The position numbers were made by a program, and so were the translations under genes. The notes under the pieces were generated by a model that was not told where the DNA came from, searched no databases, and saw nothing but the letters and a program-made list of their open reading frames with translations. A DNA stretch of 64,000 nucleotides from an uncultured Paraprevotella sp. (GTDB lineage: Bacteria > Bacteroidota > Bacteroidia > Bacteroidales > Bacteroidaceae). Location: assembly GCA_900548345.1 (NCBI GenBank), contig URKA01000013.1, positions 6,075 through 70,074 on the forward strand, read 5' to 3'. Below are positions 1 through 7,683 of this stretch, piece by piece. Every line of letters begins with the position of its first letter. The first letter of the stretch is position 1.

Positions 1-529
1 TAACCTCCAACATGTGCCGGTAAAGTTCATCAATCAAATCATCCGTGTATCCTTTAGCCCAAAGAAATTCTTCGAAATCCATGGAATGCATTTCGTAATC
101 CTCTTTATAGCCAACACTGTTGGATTCAATCTCTTTATAATTGATACCCATCAACGAACCGGAACAAATCACATCAAAACGCCCATCCAATTTGAAAAAT
201 TTCAATGAAGTCGCACAATTCGGACATGCCTGCAACTCGTCAAAGAAGAACAATGTATCTCCCGGTACAAACTTTAACTCAGGATTAAGTAAAGAGATGT
301 TTTTAAGAATTGTATCCACTTCGAATCCGTCATTAAAGACATCCCGATATTTCCTCTGTTCCACAAAGTTTATCTGAACCACATTGGAATAGTTCTGACC
401 GGCAAACCACTCTATCGAACGTGTCTTGCCTATCTGACGTGCACCTTTCACTATGAGTGGCTTCCTGTCCGGGTTGTTTTTCCATTCCAACAAATAACTA
501 TCCACTTTTCTTTTAAGCAGCATCTCCAT
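1..529 (-). CDS. AAA-family ATPase (AAA_14/DUF4143 type), C-terminus beyond window
   Basis: This is the first ~176 codons of a minus-strand gene that leaves the window at position 1. The translation shows a Walker A motif GARQIGKT at residues 29-36, a Walker B-like LLFFDEL near residue 95, and CSGSLMG near residue 125, the usual order in the archaeal-type AAA_14/DUF4143 ATPases common as single genes in Bacteroidales. Their cellular role is poorly known; some have been suggested to belong to toxin-antitoxin or mobile modules. Two in-frame ATGs lie at 529 and 523; I use 529. A -7 box (TATATTTG, 555-562) with TTTG at 585-588 lies just upstream. The C-terminal DUF4143 part cannot be seen, so the family call rests on the ATPase half. 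Confidence 0.8.
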   Translation of the reverse strand, partial: MEMLLKRKVDSYLLEWKNNPDRKPLIVKGARQIGKTRSIEWFAGQNYSNVVQINFVEQRKYRDVFNDGFEVDTILKNISLLNPELKFVPGDTLFFFDELQACPNCATSLKFFKLDGRFDVICSGSLMGINYKEIESNSVGYKEDYEMHSMDFEEFLWAKGYTDDLIDELYRHMLEV

Positions 530-554
530 AATCCAAAGCATTTACAACACACTG

Positions 555-588
555 CAAATATAAGGACTTTCACATAATCCGCCACAAA
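555..588 (-). promoter_or_regulatory. Bacteroides-type promoter for the AAA ATPase
   Basis: Read on the minus strand, TTTG (588-585) is followed after 22 bases by TATATTTG (562-555), 26 bases before the ATG. The spacing is slightly longer than the usual 19-21. Confidence 0.45.
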
Positions 589-613
589 AAAGCCCATAAT
601 TTCACATAATCCG
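568..613. repeat. Pair of 14-bp direct repeats upstream of the ATPase gene
   Basis: The 14-mer TTTCACATAATCCG occurs at 568-581 and again at 600-613, a start-to-start distance of 32 bases, or about three helical turns. It overlaps the promoter region of the ATPase gene, so it could be an operator pair; this is inference from position only. Confidence 0.5.
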
Positions 614-670
614 TTCTGTTTTTTGCCGGTTTTTCACATTTTCCCATTCTCTATCTGCGACTTTTCCCCT

Positions 671-1010
671 ACAGGAGTTTTTTGAAAATACCCTTCAAGG
701 GTTCAGACTACCTGAATGACAGAATGTTAAGGTTCAGTCACCTTTCAGATTCCTTTCATTTTGAAACAGGCTTAACGCAACCTTGCGCCCGATATTCCAC
801 ACCTGTGTGCGATTCATCCTTCACCTGTGTCCGATTCATCCTTCACCTGTGACCGATTCATCCTTCACCTGTGACCGATTCGCCCATCACCTGTGTGGAT
901 TTGCATGAAAGGAAGCCTGAAGGATTGCGTATGCTTATCTTACTGAATATCAATAAGTCTGAACCCTTGAAGGGTATTTTCAAAAAACTTCTGTTACGTA
1001 CGCGCGCGAG
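671..1010. repeat. Non-coding element with 40-bp inverted arms and a CACCTGTG tandem core (copy 1)
   Basis: The left arm (671-710) and right arm (956-994) are inverted copies with one or two mismatches. Between them lie five units of a 22-bp tandem repeat starting at 800, 822, 844, 866 and 888, each beginning CACCTGTG and most continuing through CGATTCATCC. Just beyond the right arm is a CG-alternating tract at 995-1010. The same plan (arms, CACCTGTG core, CG tract after the right arm) recurs at 26048-26383. No credible gene lies inside. The layout fits a MITE-like or structured intergenic repeat. It fills most of the gap between the ATPase gene and trpS. Confidence 0.75.
800..898. repeat. 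22-bp tandem repeat, about 4.5 units
   Basis: Units start at 800, 822, 844, 866 and 888 with an exact 22-base period. Units 1-3 are nearly identical, unit 4 differs in its last bases, and unit 5 diverges after CACCTGTG. There are no unique spacers, so this is a direct tandem repeat and not a CRISPR array. Confidence 0.85.
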
Positions 1011-1134
1011 AAAAATGAATAAAGGAGTCGAATTTCACTGCCAAACCCACCGGGACTCTCCCCATAAGAAAGGACATATCTACATCCAATCTTCCAAGAC
1101 AATTCTGTGGTAGATTCGCGATGCCAGACAAACA

Positions 1135-1177
1135 AAAAACGCACTTGTGCAAGTTTAGTCTACACAAGTGCGTTTTT
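1135..1177 (-). terminator. Rho-independent terminator after trpS
   Basis: The arms AAAAACGCACTTGTG (1135-1149) and CACAAGTGCGTTTTT (1163-1177) pair perfectly over 15 bases. On the minus strand a T run follows the stem. It lies 24 bases past the trpS stop and could work in both directions. Confidence 0.8.
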
Positions 1178-1200
1178 GTATGGTATGATGCGTTACCGCA

Positions 1201-2295
1201 TTACTCTCCGGCAAAACGCTGAGCCTGTTCGGCAATCAAAGCCTCATCATCAAAATAATTAATCTTCATCGCCTTACGGACATCCGACAAAGTATCGGCT
1301 GCGGCAGCACGGGCCACTTCGCATCCCTTCTTCAACATCTCATAAACCGCCGGGATATCTTTCTCAAACTCTTTGCGGCGCGTACGTATCGGCTCCAATT
1401 CCTCTTGCATGACAGCTGCAAGGAACTTCTTTACCTTCATGTCGCCCAAACCTCCACGCTGGTAATGCGCCTTCAATTCATCAAGGTTCTCATAGTCGGG
1501 CAAGTAACGGCCGAAATGTTCGGGACGCGAAAAAGCATCCAGATAAGTGAACACGGTGTTGCCTTCAAGCTGTCCGGGGTCGGACACACGAAGATGGTTG
1601 GGGTCGGTATACATGCTCTTCACCTTCTTCTCCACCTCATCGGCGGGATCGGAAAGATAGATACAGTTGCCCAATGACTTACTCATCTTTGCCTTTCCGT
1701 CAGTACCCGGCAAACGCAGACAGGCAGCATTATCGGGCAACAGGATGTTCGGCTCCACAAGGGTGTCTCCATAAATAAAATTGAAACGACGCACAATCTC
1801 ACGCGCCTGTTCCAACATCGGCTCCTGGTCCTCACCTACCGGCACGGTCGTGGCACGGAATGCCGTGATGTCGGCCGCCTGACTGATGGGATAGGTAAAG
1901 AAGCCCACAGGAATACTCGTCTCGAAGTTGCGCATCTGTATCTCGGTCTTCACCGTAGGATTGCGTTGCAGACGCGACACGGTGACAAGGTCCATGAAAT
2001 AGAATGTGAGTTCGCACAGTTCGGGTATCTGCGACTGAATGAAGATGGTTGACTTGGCCGGGTCGATACCGCAAGCCAAATAGTCGAGCGCGACTTCTAT
2101 CACGTTTTGGCGCACCTTCTCCGGATTGTCGATGTTATCGGTGAGTGCCTGTCCGTCGGCCTCGAAAATGAAAATCTTGTCGAACTGACCGGAATTTTGC
2201 AGTTCCACCCTTCTACGCAACGACCCCACGTAGTGTCCGATGTGCAACTTGCCCGTAGGACGGTCGCCGGTCAATATGATTTTTTCCTGTTTCAT
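1201..2295 (-). CDS. trpS: Tryptophanyl-tRNA synthetase
   Basis: A class Ic aminoacyl-tRNA synthetase that charges tRNA-Trp with tryptophan in the cytoplasm. The 364-residue product has the HIGH signature at residues 18-21 (KLHIGH) and AKMSKSLGN near residue 202, both in the expected places, and the length fits the family. An in-frame ATG at 2331 would add twelve residues, but a consensus promoter ends at 2343, which puts transcription start at about 2336 and leaves almost no leader for that codon. The ATG at 2295 (MKQEKIILTG) also aligns with the usual family N-terminus. It is transcribed alone: its own promoter lies upstream and a strong terminator follows. Confidence 0.96.
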   Translation of the reverse strand: MKQEKIILTGDRPTGKLHIGHYVGSLRRRVELQNSGQFDKIFIFEADGQALTDNIDNPEKVRQNVIEVALDYLACGIDPAKSTIFIQSQIPELCELTFYFMDLVTVSRLQRNPTVKTEIQMRNFETSIPVGFFTYPISQAADITAFRATTVPVGEDQEPMLEQAREIVRRFNFIYGDTLVEPNILLPDNAACLRLPGTDGKAKMSKSLGNCIYLSDPADEVEKKVKSMYTDPNHLRVSDPGQLEGNTVFTYLDAFSRPEHFGRYLPDYENLDELKAHYQRGGLGDMKVKKFLAAVMQEELEPIRTRRKEFEKDIPAVYEMLKKGCEVARAAAADTLSDVRKAMKINYFDDEALIAEQAQRFAGE

Positions 2296-2342
2296 TTTTT
2301 GTCTGTATTGTTTAGTCTGTATTTTACACATTCTCTGTCATG

Positions 2343-2374
2343 CAAAGATAGGCAGAAAAGAATGAAGTAACAAA
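2343..2374 (-). promoter_or_regulatory. Consensus Bacteroides promoter of trpS
   Basis: On the minus strand TTTG (2374-2371) and TATCTTTG (2350-2343) are separated by exactly 20 bases, a full match to the Bacteroides -33/-7 consensus. The predicted leader to the ATG at 2295 is about 40 bases. Confidence 0.8.
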
Positions 2375-2435
2375 TTATAGAGGTCATTTGTCCTCCTCTT
2401 TCATAAGCAGCTCATACCTCTTGTCTGTAACACGT

Positions 2436-4289
2436 TTAGTTGAACAGCCTGTCAAGCTCACTCTGTCCGAGAATGGCCACAATAACCTTGCCGTCCGGCG
2501 TGTGGTTGGGATTCGTACATACGAACAGGTCGTCCACAAGCGATTCCATCTCATCGTTGGAAAGCACCTGCCCCTGTACTATAGCCGCACTCCTCGCCAA
2601 AGAAAGAGCTATGAAATGCTGCACGTCCTCTTCCACCGAATTGCCTTTCTCTATAGAGGAACGCACGATATTATGCACCACCTCCACCGGACTCATCCCT
2701 TCCGTACCGGCCGGTATGGCATTGATGGAAAAAGAGCCGTTGCCGAGCGGCGAGAGGTCGAAACCCACAGCCTGCATGTCGTCCAACAGATGTTCAAGCA
2801 GCACGCCCTCAGAGGGCGGCAACTGAATCATTTCAGGGAAAAGCAACCCTTGGGACTGCCCGCTACGCCCTTCCATCTGCTTGCGGTAACGCTCGTAAAG
2901 CACACGGATGTGTGCGCGATGCTGGTCGATAATCATCAGACCGGACTTTACCGCCGTCATGATATAACGACCTTTGTACTGATAGTGCAAACCGGATTTC
3001 TCCATGATGTCGCCGGAGAAAGCATAAAGCGATGAATCGTCTTCCTGCGGTTCCGGAAAGAAGCCTCCGCCGAAATCATTGGCCTCAGTCATCGGTGCGC
3101 TATGCTCCACGGCTTCATACAAAGGTTCCCAGTCCATGGTGCGCCTTCTGCCACCCGACGCGGAATTACCATTCTTAAAGGGATTGAAGTCGGGGTTGAC
3201 CTCCGGGACGGGAACTTCCGTAGCGGCCGCGGCATACTGTTCACCGAACACCGGAATATCAGGAATTCCCTCGGTATCGAAATCTATTGAAGGTATGGCA
3301 TTGAAACGCCCCAACGCTTCCTTGACGGCAGCCACGACAATCTGCCAGATAGCCTGTTCATTCTCAAACTTTATCTCTGTCTTGGTGGGATGAATGTTCA
3401 CATCAATATTAGACGGTTCCACATCAAAATAAAGAAAATATGAAATCTGTTCCCCGACAGGCAGAAGTTGCTCGAAGGCTTCCATCACGGCCTTATGGAA
3501 ATAAGGATGACGCATATAACGGCCGTTCACGAAGAAATATTGGTGAAAGCCTTTCTTACGTGCCGAATCCGGCTTGCCTACGAAACCGGAAAGACGTACC
3601 AGGGAGGTCTCTACCTCGACCGACAACAACTGTTCGTTGAGCTTACGCCCGAAAATCCCCGCAATGCGCTGACGCAACGTAGCTTTGGGCAGGTTCATCA
3701 GCACCGTACCGTTATGGGCAAGAGAAAAGGAGATGTTTTCATGCACCAAAGCAACCCGCTCGAATTCCTGCAGGATATTGCTCAGTTCCGTCTGATTCGA
3801 CTTCAGGAACTTCCGGCGTGCCGGCACGTTGAAAAACAGGTTCTTGATAAGAAAATTACTGCCCACAGGACAGGACACCGGCTCCTGCCCCAACACATTG
3901 GAACCGGCAATATTCACACACGTGCCCAACTCATCTTCGGGACGTCGGGTACGCAATTCTACCTGAGCCACGGCGGCAATGGACGCTAACGCCTCGCCAC
4001 GGAATCCCATCGTGCGCAAGGCAAACAAATCACCGGCCTCACGGATTTTTGAGGTGGCATGACGCTCGAACGACAACCGTGCATCGGTTTCGGACATGCC
4101 CTTTCCGTCGTCCACAACCTGAATGGATGTCTTCCCGGCATCTTCTATCACCACATCAATATGTGCGGCACCGGCATCTACGGCATTCTCCACCAATTCC
4201 TTGATAACCGAGGCAGGCCGCTGAATCACCTCTCCGGCCGCAATCTGGTTGGCCACCGAATCCGGCAGCAAATGAATAATATCACTCAT
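2436..4289 (-). CDS. mutL: DNA mismatch repair protein MutL
   Basis: A GHKL ATPase that links MutS mismatch recognition to strand removal. The 617-residue product shows the N-terminal ATPase motifs ELVENAVDAGA (31-41), DDGKGM (60-65) and GFRGEAL (95-101), then the S5-like fold, a low-complexity linker, and a C-terminal dimerisation domain. The C-terminal domain has IDQHRAHIRVLYE near residue 450, which resembles the metal-binding endonuclease motif of MutL proteins but has Ile where the first conserved Glu is expected. The later CPHGRP-type motif is replaced by CTNPNHTPDGK. Nicking activity therefore cannot be assumed. It lies 12 bases after a small membrane-protein gene and probably shares the guaB-to-mutL transcript. 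Confidence 0.95.
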   Translation of the reverse strand: MSDIIHLLPDSVANQIAAGEVIQRPASVIKELVENAVDAGAAHIDVVIEDAGKTSIQVVDDGKGMSETDARLSFERHATSKIREAGDLFALRTMGFRGEALASIAAVAQVELRTRRPEDELGTCVNIAGSNVLGQEPVSCPVGSNFLIKNLFFNVPARRKFLKSNQTELSNILQEFERVALVHENISFSLAHNGTVLMNLPKATLRQRIAGIFGRKLNEQLLSVEVETSLVRLSGFVGKPDSARKKGFHQYFFVNGRYMRHPYFHKAVMEAFEQLLPVGEQISYFLYFDVEPSNIDVNIHPTKTEIKFENEQAIWQIVVAAVKEALGRFNAIPSIDFDTEGIPDIPVFGEQYAAAATEVPVPEVNPDFNPFKNGNSASGGRRRTMDWEPLYEAVEHSAPMTEANDFGGGFFPEPQEDDSSLYAFSGDIMEKSGLHYQYKGRYIMTAVKSGLMIIDQHRAHIRVLYERYRKQMEGRSGQSQGLLFPEMIQLPPSEGVLLEHLLDDMQAVGFDLSPLGNGSFSINAIPAGTEGMSPVEVVHNIVRSSIEKGNSVEEDVQHFIALSLARSAAIVQGQVLSNDEMESLVDDLFVCTNPNHTPDGKVIVAILGQSELDRLFN

Positions 4290-4301
4290 ACTGTAATCAT
4301 C

Positions 4302-4598
4302 TTAAAAACGGAAACTGCCTGTCAGCAGATAATGCCAGATAAAAAGCAAAGCCGCAATAATCATCAGGGCTATCCCGAATTTCATCGGTTTTCTTCCGCC
4401 TTCCTTACGGCGTCTCAAATGTTTGGTGCCTTTTACAAAAGTGCCCCGTATCTCTTCTGGGTCGAAAGGCTTGGGCGGCAACATACCCAGCTCGCGCCTG
4501 GCACGTTCCTCTATCGCTTTCAGTTTCTCCTTACGTTCATCGATATACATATAACGATGATGATAGCCTCTGGGCATACGTGTCTTGAATAGTGCCAT
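4302..4598 (-). CDS. Small membrane protein of unknown function, C-terminal anchor
   Basis: A 98-residue protein with a strongly basic N-terminal two thirds (many Arg and Lys, including RRRKEGGRK) and one hydrophobic segment at about residues 74-93, just before the C-terminus. That pattern suggests a cytoplasmic domain held to the inner membrane by a tail anchor. It sits 7 bases after the OstA-like gene and 12 bases before mutL, so it is surely co-transcribed with them. I recognise no domain; similar short proteins appear at this place in related genomes, but their function is unknown to me. Confidence 0.8.
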   Translation of the reverse strand: MALFKTRMPRGYHHRYMYIDERKEKLKAIEERARRELGMLPPKPFDPEEIRGTFVKGTKHLRRRKEGGRKPMKFGIALMIIAALLFIWHYLLTGSFRF

Positions 4599-4605
4599 AA
4601 TGAAT

Positions 4606-6258
4606 CTACTCTTTTTTAATTTTATCCAACGACTGCAACGGTGCCTTATGTTTATAAGAGGCTTTCAACTCCGTACCGGCACGTTTGGGACGCCAGATGA
4701 ATATGTCGTCCTTGTCCTTCGGACGGATGTAATCAAACCATGCGAAATTAGTCAGATACAGCCGGTTAGATGGAATCATCACAATGGGATAAATCACTCC
4801 TGTAGCGGCCGGCATCCATATCTTGTGCATCTTCCGTTCTTTCATATACAGCCTCAGTTCCGTGGTCTCCGTATAATTAAGGCCTATCATCAGGCTGTCG
4901 TCATCGAACATATAATAATCCACGAACACATTACCGTCGACCCATGTCTCGTACATCTCCCCGTCACGGAAATAGGATGTCATCTCCTTACCCGCCACCT
5001 GATTGAAATGCACCGAATCAATCTGCTCCACAGACAGCGCCTGATCGATGACATGTACCTTATCAATGGTGGAATCGTTCAGATAAACCTTTATCACCTC
5101 TCCTAAAAGCTGCTGCCCCGCATTCCATACAATCGGGTCTTTGTACATCGTGATACAGGAATCACGGGTGTTGTACACCAACGAATCGCATACGGACTGC
5201 ACATCCTGACGGTAAGAACGTACTTTATGATAGCCCCTCACCTCACGATACATCGTATCCGTATCCATATTATAAGTATACACCTTAAAAGTATCGGCAT
5301 GCATGTACATCGTATCTTTCTGCGAGAAGTCGATGGCCACCGCACTATCCGTGGCTTCGGAATAGCCGGTCAGTTCATTATAATAACAATAATTCCCCGT
5401 AAGTTTGTTACGGTTCACCTCGTCGATATACTCCACATTACGGAATCCCTGTCCGTAACCGGCCTTACTGTCGTAGTAAAGACTGTCGCCCACCATCTTG
5501 CGTCCCTTGTTGGTCACGATGGAACGGTTCAGCAATATGGCCTGTTCGGTTTGTGTATCGTAGAAGCCCGATTCGGAATAAATATGATTGTCTCCGCTGT
5601 CGATGTTGGAAGGGCCTACTATTTCCGCCATGCTTGTCTTCGTATTGTAATTCAGCGTATCCGAAATCAACGTAAACTTGGGATTGACTAACTTGACGTT
5701 ATAATTGAACACCGCTTGCCGGGTAGGCGGACTGTATTGTCCCCAATCGGATGTAAGCACATTGTCTTTGTCGACCAGTTTCCCGCCTTCAAAGAAATAG
5801 CCTAACTCATACAGACGGTCATAATCCAGACTGTCCGTGTAGAGTTTGGAGTCCAAATGAGTCAGCACGACATTGTGCCGGACACGGGCAAGCTGGTCGA
5901 TGCCGCTATAATACAACACATCACCTACTAAATCCAGCGTATCTCCCTGCACCATGTGAACATGTCCGAATGCGTCGAACGAATTGGTAGCCTCATAAAT
6001 ACAGGCACTATCGCAGTAGAGCAACACTTCGTTATGCAGAAAATTCACATTTCCGGTGAGTATCTGTACACCGGGATGACGGAACTCATCGTAATTCAAG
6101 TTGTCGGCATGCAACAGGATAACCTTTGACTTAGACGCTTCACGTTGCTTGTCGTCCTGTGCATACGAAACGGCAAAAAGCCCAAACAGGCATAGAATAC
6201 AATAGAAAAGTAATCTATGCCCGCCGCGTTCCGTCCGATTATGCTTCGTTACTTTCAT
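4606..6258 (-). CDS. OstA-like protein (LptA/OstA beta-jellyroll family)
   Basis: A secreted protein of 550 residues. A signal peptide near residues 15-35 (LLFYCILCLFGLFAVSYAQ) is followed by repeated short beta motifs that alternate D-T-L, Y-Y-D and G-N-V, typical of the OstA/LptA fold that carries lipopolysaccharide across the periplasm. Its start overlaps the stop of the upstream parvulin gene as ATGA (6258-6255), which favours 6258 over an in-frame ATG at 6267 and implies translational coupling. Pairing with two parvulins fits a role in outer-membrane biogenesis. It could be the Bacteroidales LptA equivalent or a relative of the LptD N-domain; sequence alone does not separate these. Confidence 0.85.
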   Translation of the reverse strand: MKVTKHNRTERGGHRLLFYCILCLFGLFAVSYAQDDKQREASKSKVILLHADNLNYDEFRHPGVQILTGNVNFLHNEVLLYCDSACIYEATNSFDAFGHVHMVQGDTLDLVGDVLYYSGIDQLARVRHNVVLTHLDSKLYTDSLDYDRLYELGYFFEGGKLVDKDNVLTSDWGQYSPPTRQAVFNYNVKLVNPKFTLISDTLNYNTKTSMAEIVGPSNIDSGDNHIYSESGFYDTQTEQAILLNRSIVTNKGRKMVGDSLYYDSKAGYGQGFRNVEYIDEVNRNKLTGNYCYYNELTGYSEATDSAVAIDFSQKDTMYMHADTFKVYTYNMDTDTMYREVRGYHKVRSYRQDVQSVCDSLVYNTRDSCITMYKDPIVWNAGQQLLGEVIKVYLNDSTIDKVHVIDQALSVEQIDSVHFNQVAGKEMTSYFRDGEMYETWVDGNVFVDYYMFDDDSLMIGLNYTETTELRLYMKERKMHKIWMPAATGVIYPIVMIPSNRLYLTNFAWFDYIRPKDKDDIFIWRPKRAGTELKASYKHKAPLQSLDKIKKE

Positions 6259-7634
6259 TTGAGCCATCCGGGATATTCAAATTCGCAATTTCTCCAATCC
6301 TCATTGATACGGATATACGTGGTTCTCTGTTTTTCACGAATCCATTGCTCTATCTTCTCATTCTGCATCTTGGAAACGACCACATCTTTCAGCACCTGGA
6401 AATCCTCGGCCATAGTAGCCCGATGTGCCTTCAGATGGGTTTTCAGTTTCACGATGGCACACACTTCCTTTCCTTTGGCATTGACCATCATGAAGGGTTT
6501 GGATATTTCGCCCGTATTCATGGTAGCTACCACCTTAGCCACTTCCTGCGGCAAGTCCTGCATCTGGAAACGGGAGGTACGGATACGTTCACCCGACGAC
6601 TGGTCGTATTTCTCGTTACTCATAAGACCATGGTTGTTGCGCGTGTTCTTATCGTCCGAAAGAAACGCCACAGCCTCTTCGAATGGGAATTTCCCTACTC
6701 TGATATCTTCGGCTATGGAGTCGAGACGCGACAGCGCTTCGTCAATATTCTTCTGGTCAAGTTTCGGTTTTCTCAATATATGGCGCACTTTGACCTTATC
6801 TCCTCTTTTATCAACCAGCTGAATGATATGGAAACCAAATTCCGACTCAACCACCTTGGAAACTTTCTTGGGATCTGTCAGGCTGAAAGCCACGTTGGCA
6901 AACGCCGGATCCAACTCTCCCCTCCCCATTTCCGGCATCTCGCCGCCATAACGCGCCGAACCGGGATCCTCGGAATAAAGGATAGCCAGTGTAGAGAACG
7001 AGGATTCACCGCTTTGGATGCGCTCCGTATAATCTCTCAGCTCATCTTTCACACGGTCTATTTCTTCTTGAGCGATACGGGGTTGCATCGTGATAATCTG
7101 CACTTCTACCTGTGCCGGTATCCAAGGCAGACTGTCTTCCGGCATATCCTTGAAATAACGACGCACTTCCGCCGGCGTCACCTTTATGTCTTGTGTCAGA
7201 TTGGCACGCACCTTTCTCACAGTTTCCTGTTCCTTCATCGACTCGAACATCATCTCGCGGATTTGCGTCAGGCTCTTATGGTAATACTCTTCCAGTTTCT
7301 CTTTCGAGCCGGCGCGCATCACCAATTCATTAAGTTGGGCCTCGACATAAGGATTAATGGTTGCAGACGTCACTTCGATACTATCGAGCTGTGCCTGATG
7401 AAGGAAGAGTTTCTGTACGGCAAGCTGCTCCGGAATCACGCAGTAAGGATTCCCTTTTATATTCGCCCCAAACTCCATGCGGGCCGACTCCACATCCGAG
7501 CGCAAAATGGCTTCATCGCCCACGACCCAAATCACTTCGTCGATTACATTGGCAGGACTTTGGGCAAACAAATGCATTTGCGTTCCTGATAGCAGGAACG
7601 CAAATGCATATATTGTTTTTCTAATAAAATTCAT
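6255..7634 (-). CDS. surA: SurA-like periplasmic peptidyl-prolyl isomerase, two parvulin domains
   Basis: A 459-residue periplasmic chaperone and prolyl isomerase. An N-terminal signal peptide (about residues 1-25, ending LFAQ) leads to a SurA N-domain (VIDEVIWVVGDEAILRSDVE), then two parvulin-like regions at about residues 175-280 (QIITMQP ... GFHIIQLVDKRGD) and 285-385 (VKVRHILRKP). This is the E. coli SurA plan, and such proteins guide outer-membrane barrels to assembly. It lies 49 bases after another parvulin gene and overlaps the OstA-like gene by four bases. The symbol reflects architecture; strict orthology to E. coli surA is inference. Confidence 0.85.
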   Translation of the reverse strand: MNFIRKTIYAFAFLLSGTQMHLFAQSPANVIDEVIWVVGDEAILRSDVESARMEFGANIKGNPYCVIPEQLAVQKLFLHQAQLDSIEVTSATINPYVEAQLNELVMRAGSKEKLEEYYHKSLTQIREMMFESMKEQETVRKVRANLTQDIKVTPAEVRRYFKDMPEDSLPWIPAQVEVQIITMQPRIAQEEIDRVKDELRDYTERIQSGESSFSTLAILYSEDPGSARYGGEMPEMGRGELDPAFANVAFSLTDPKKVSKVVESEFGFHIIQLVDKRGDKVKVRHILRKPKLDQKNIDEALSRLDSIAEDIRVGKFPFEEAVAFLSDDKNTRNNHGLMSNEKYDQSSGERIRTSRFQMQDLPQEVAKVVATMNTGEISKPFMMVNAKGKEVCAIVKLKTHLKAHRATMAEDFQVLKDVVVSKMQNEKIEQWIREKQRTTYIRINEDWRNCEFEYPGWLK

Positions 7635-7683
7635 ATAACTATATCTCTTACTACTTGCGAAGATAACGCGATTATGTATACGG

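Noticed and set aside
800..898. CRISPR array
   Set aside because: The 22-bp units are directly adjacent without unique spacers and no cas genes are present.
6159..7589. Plus-strand open frame of 476 codons opposite the SurA-like gene
   Set aside because: Antisense shadow of a well-supported gene; no domains, no promoter, no sensible start context.
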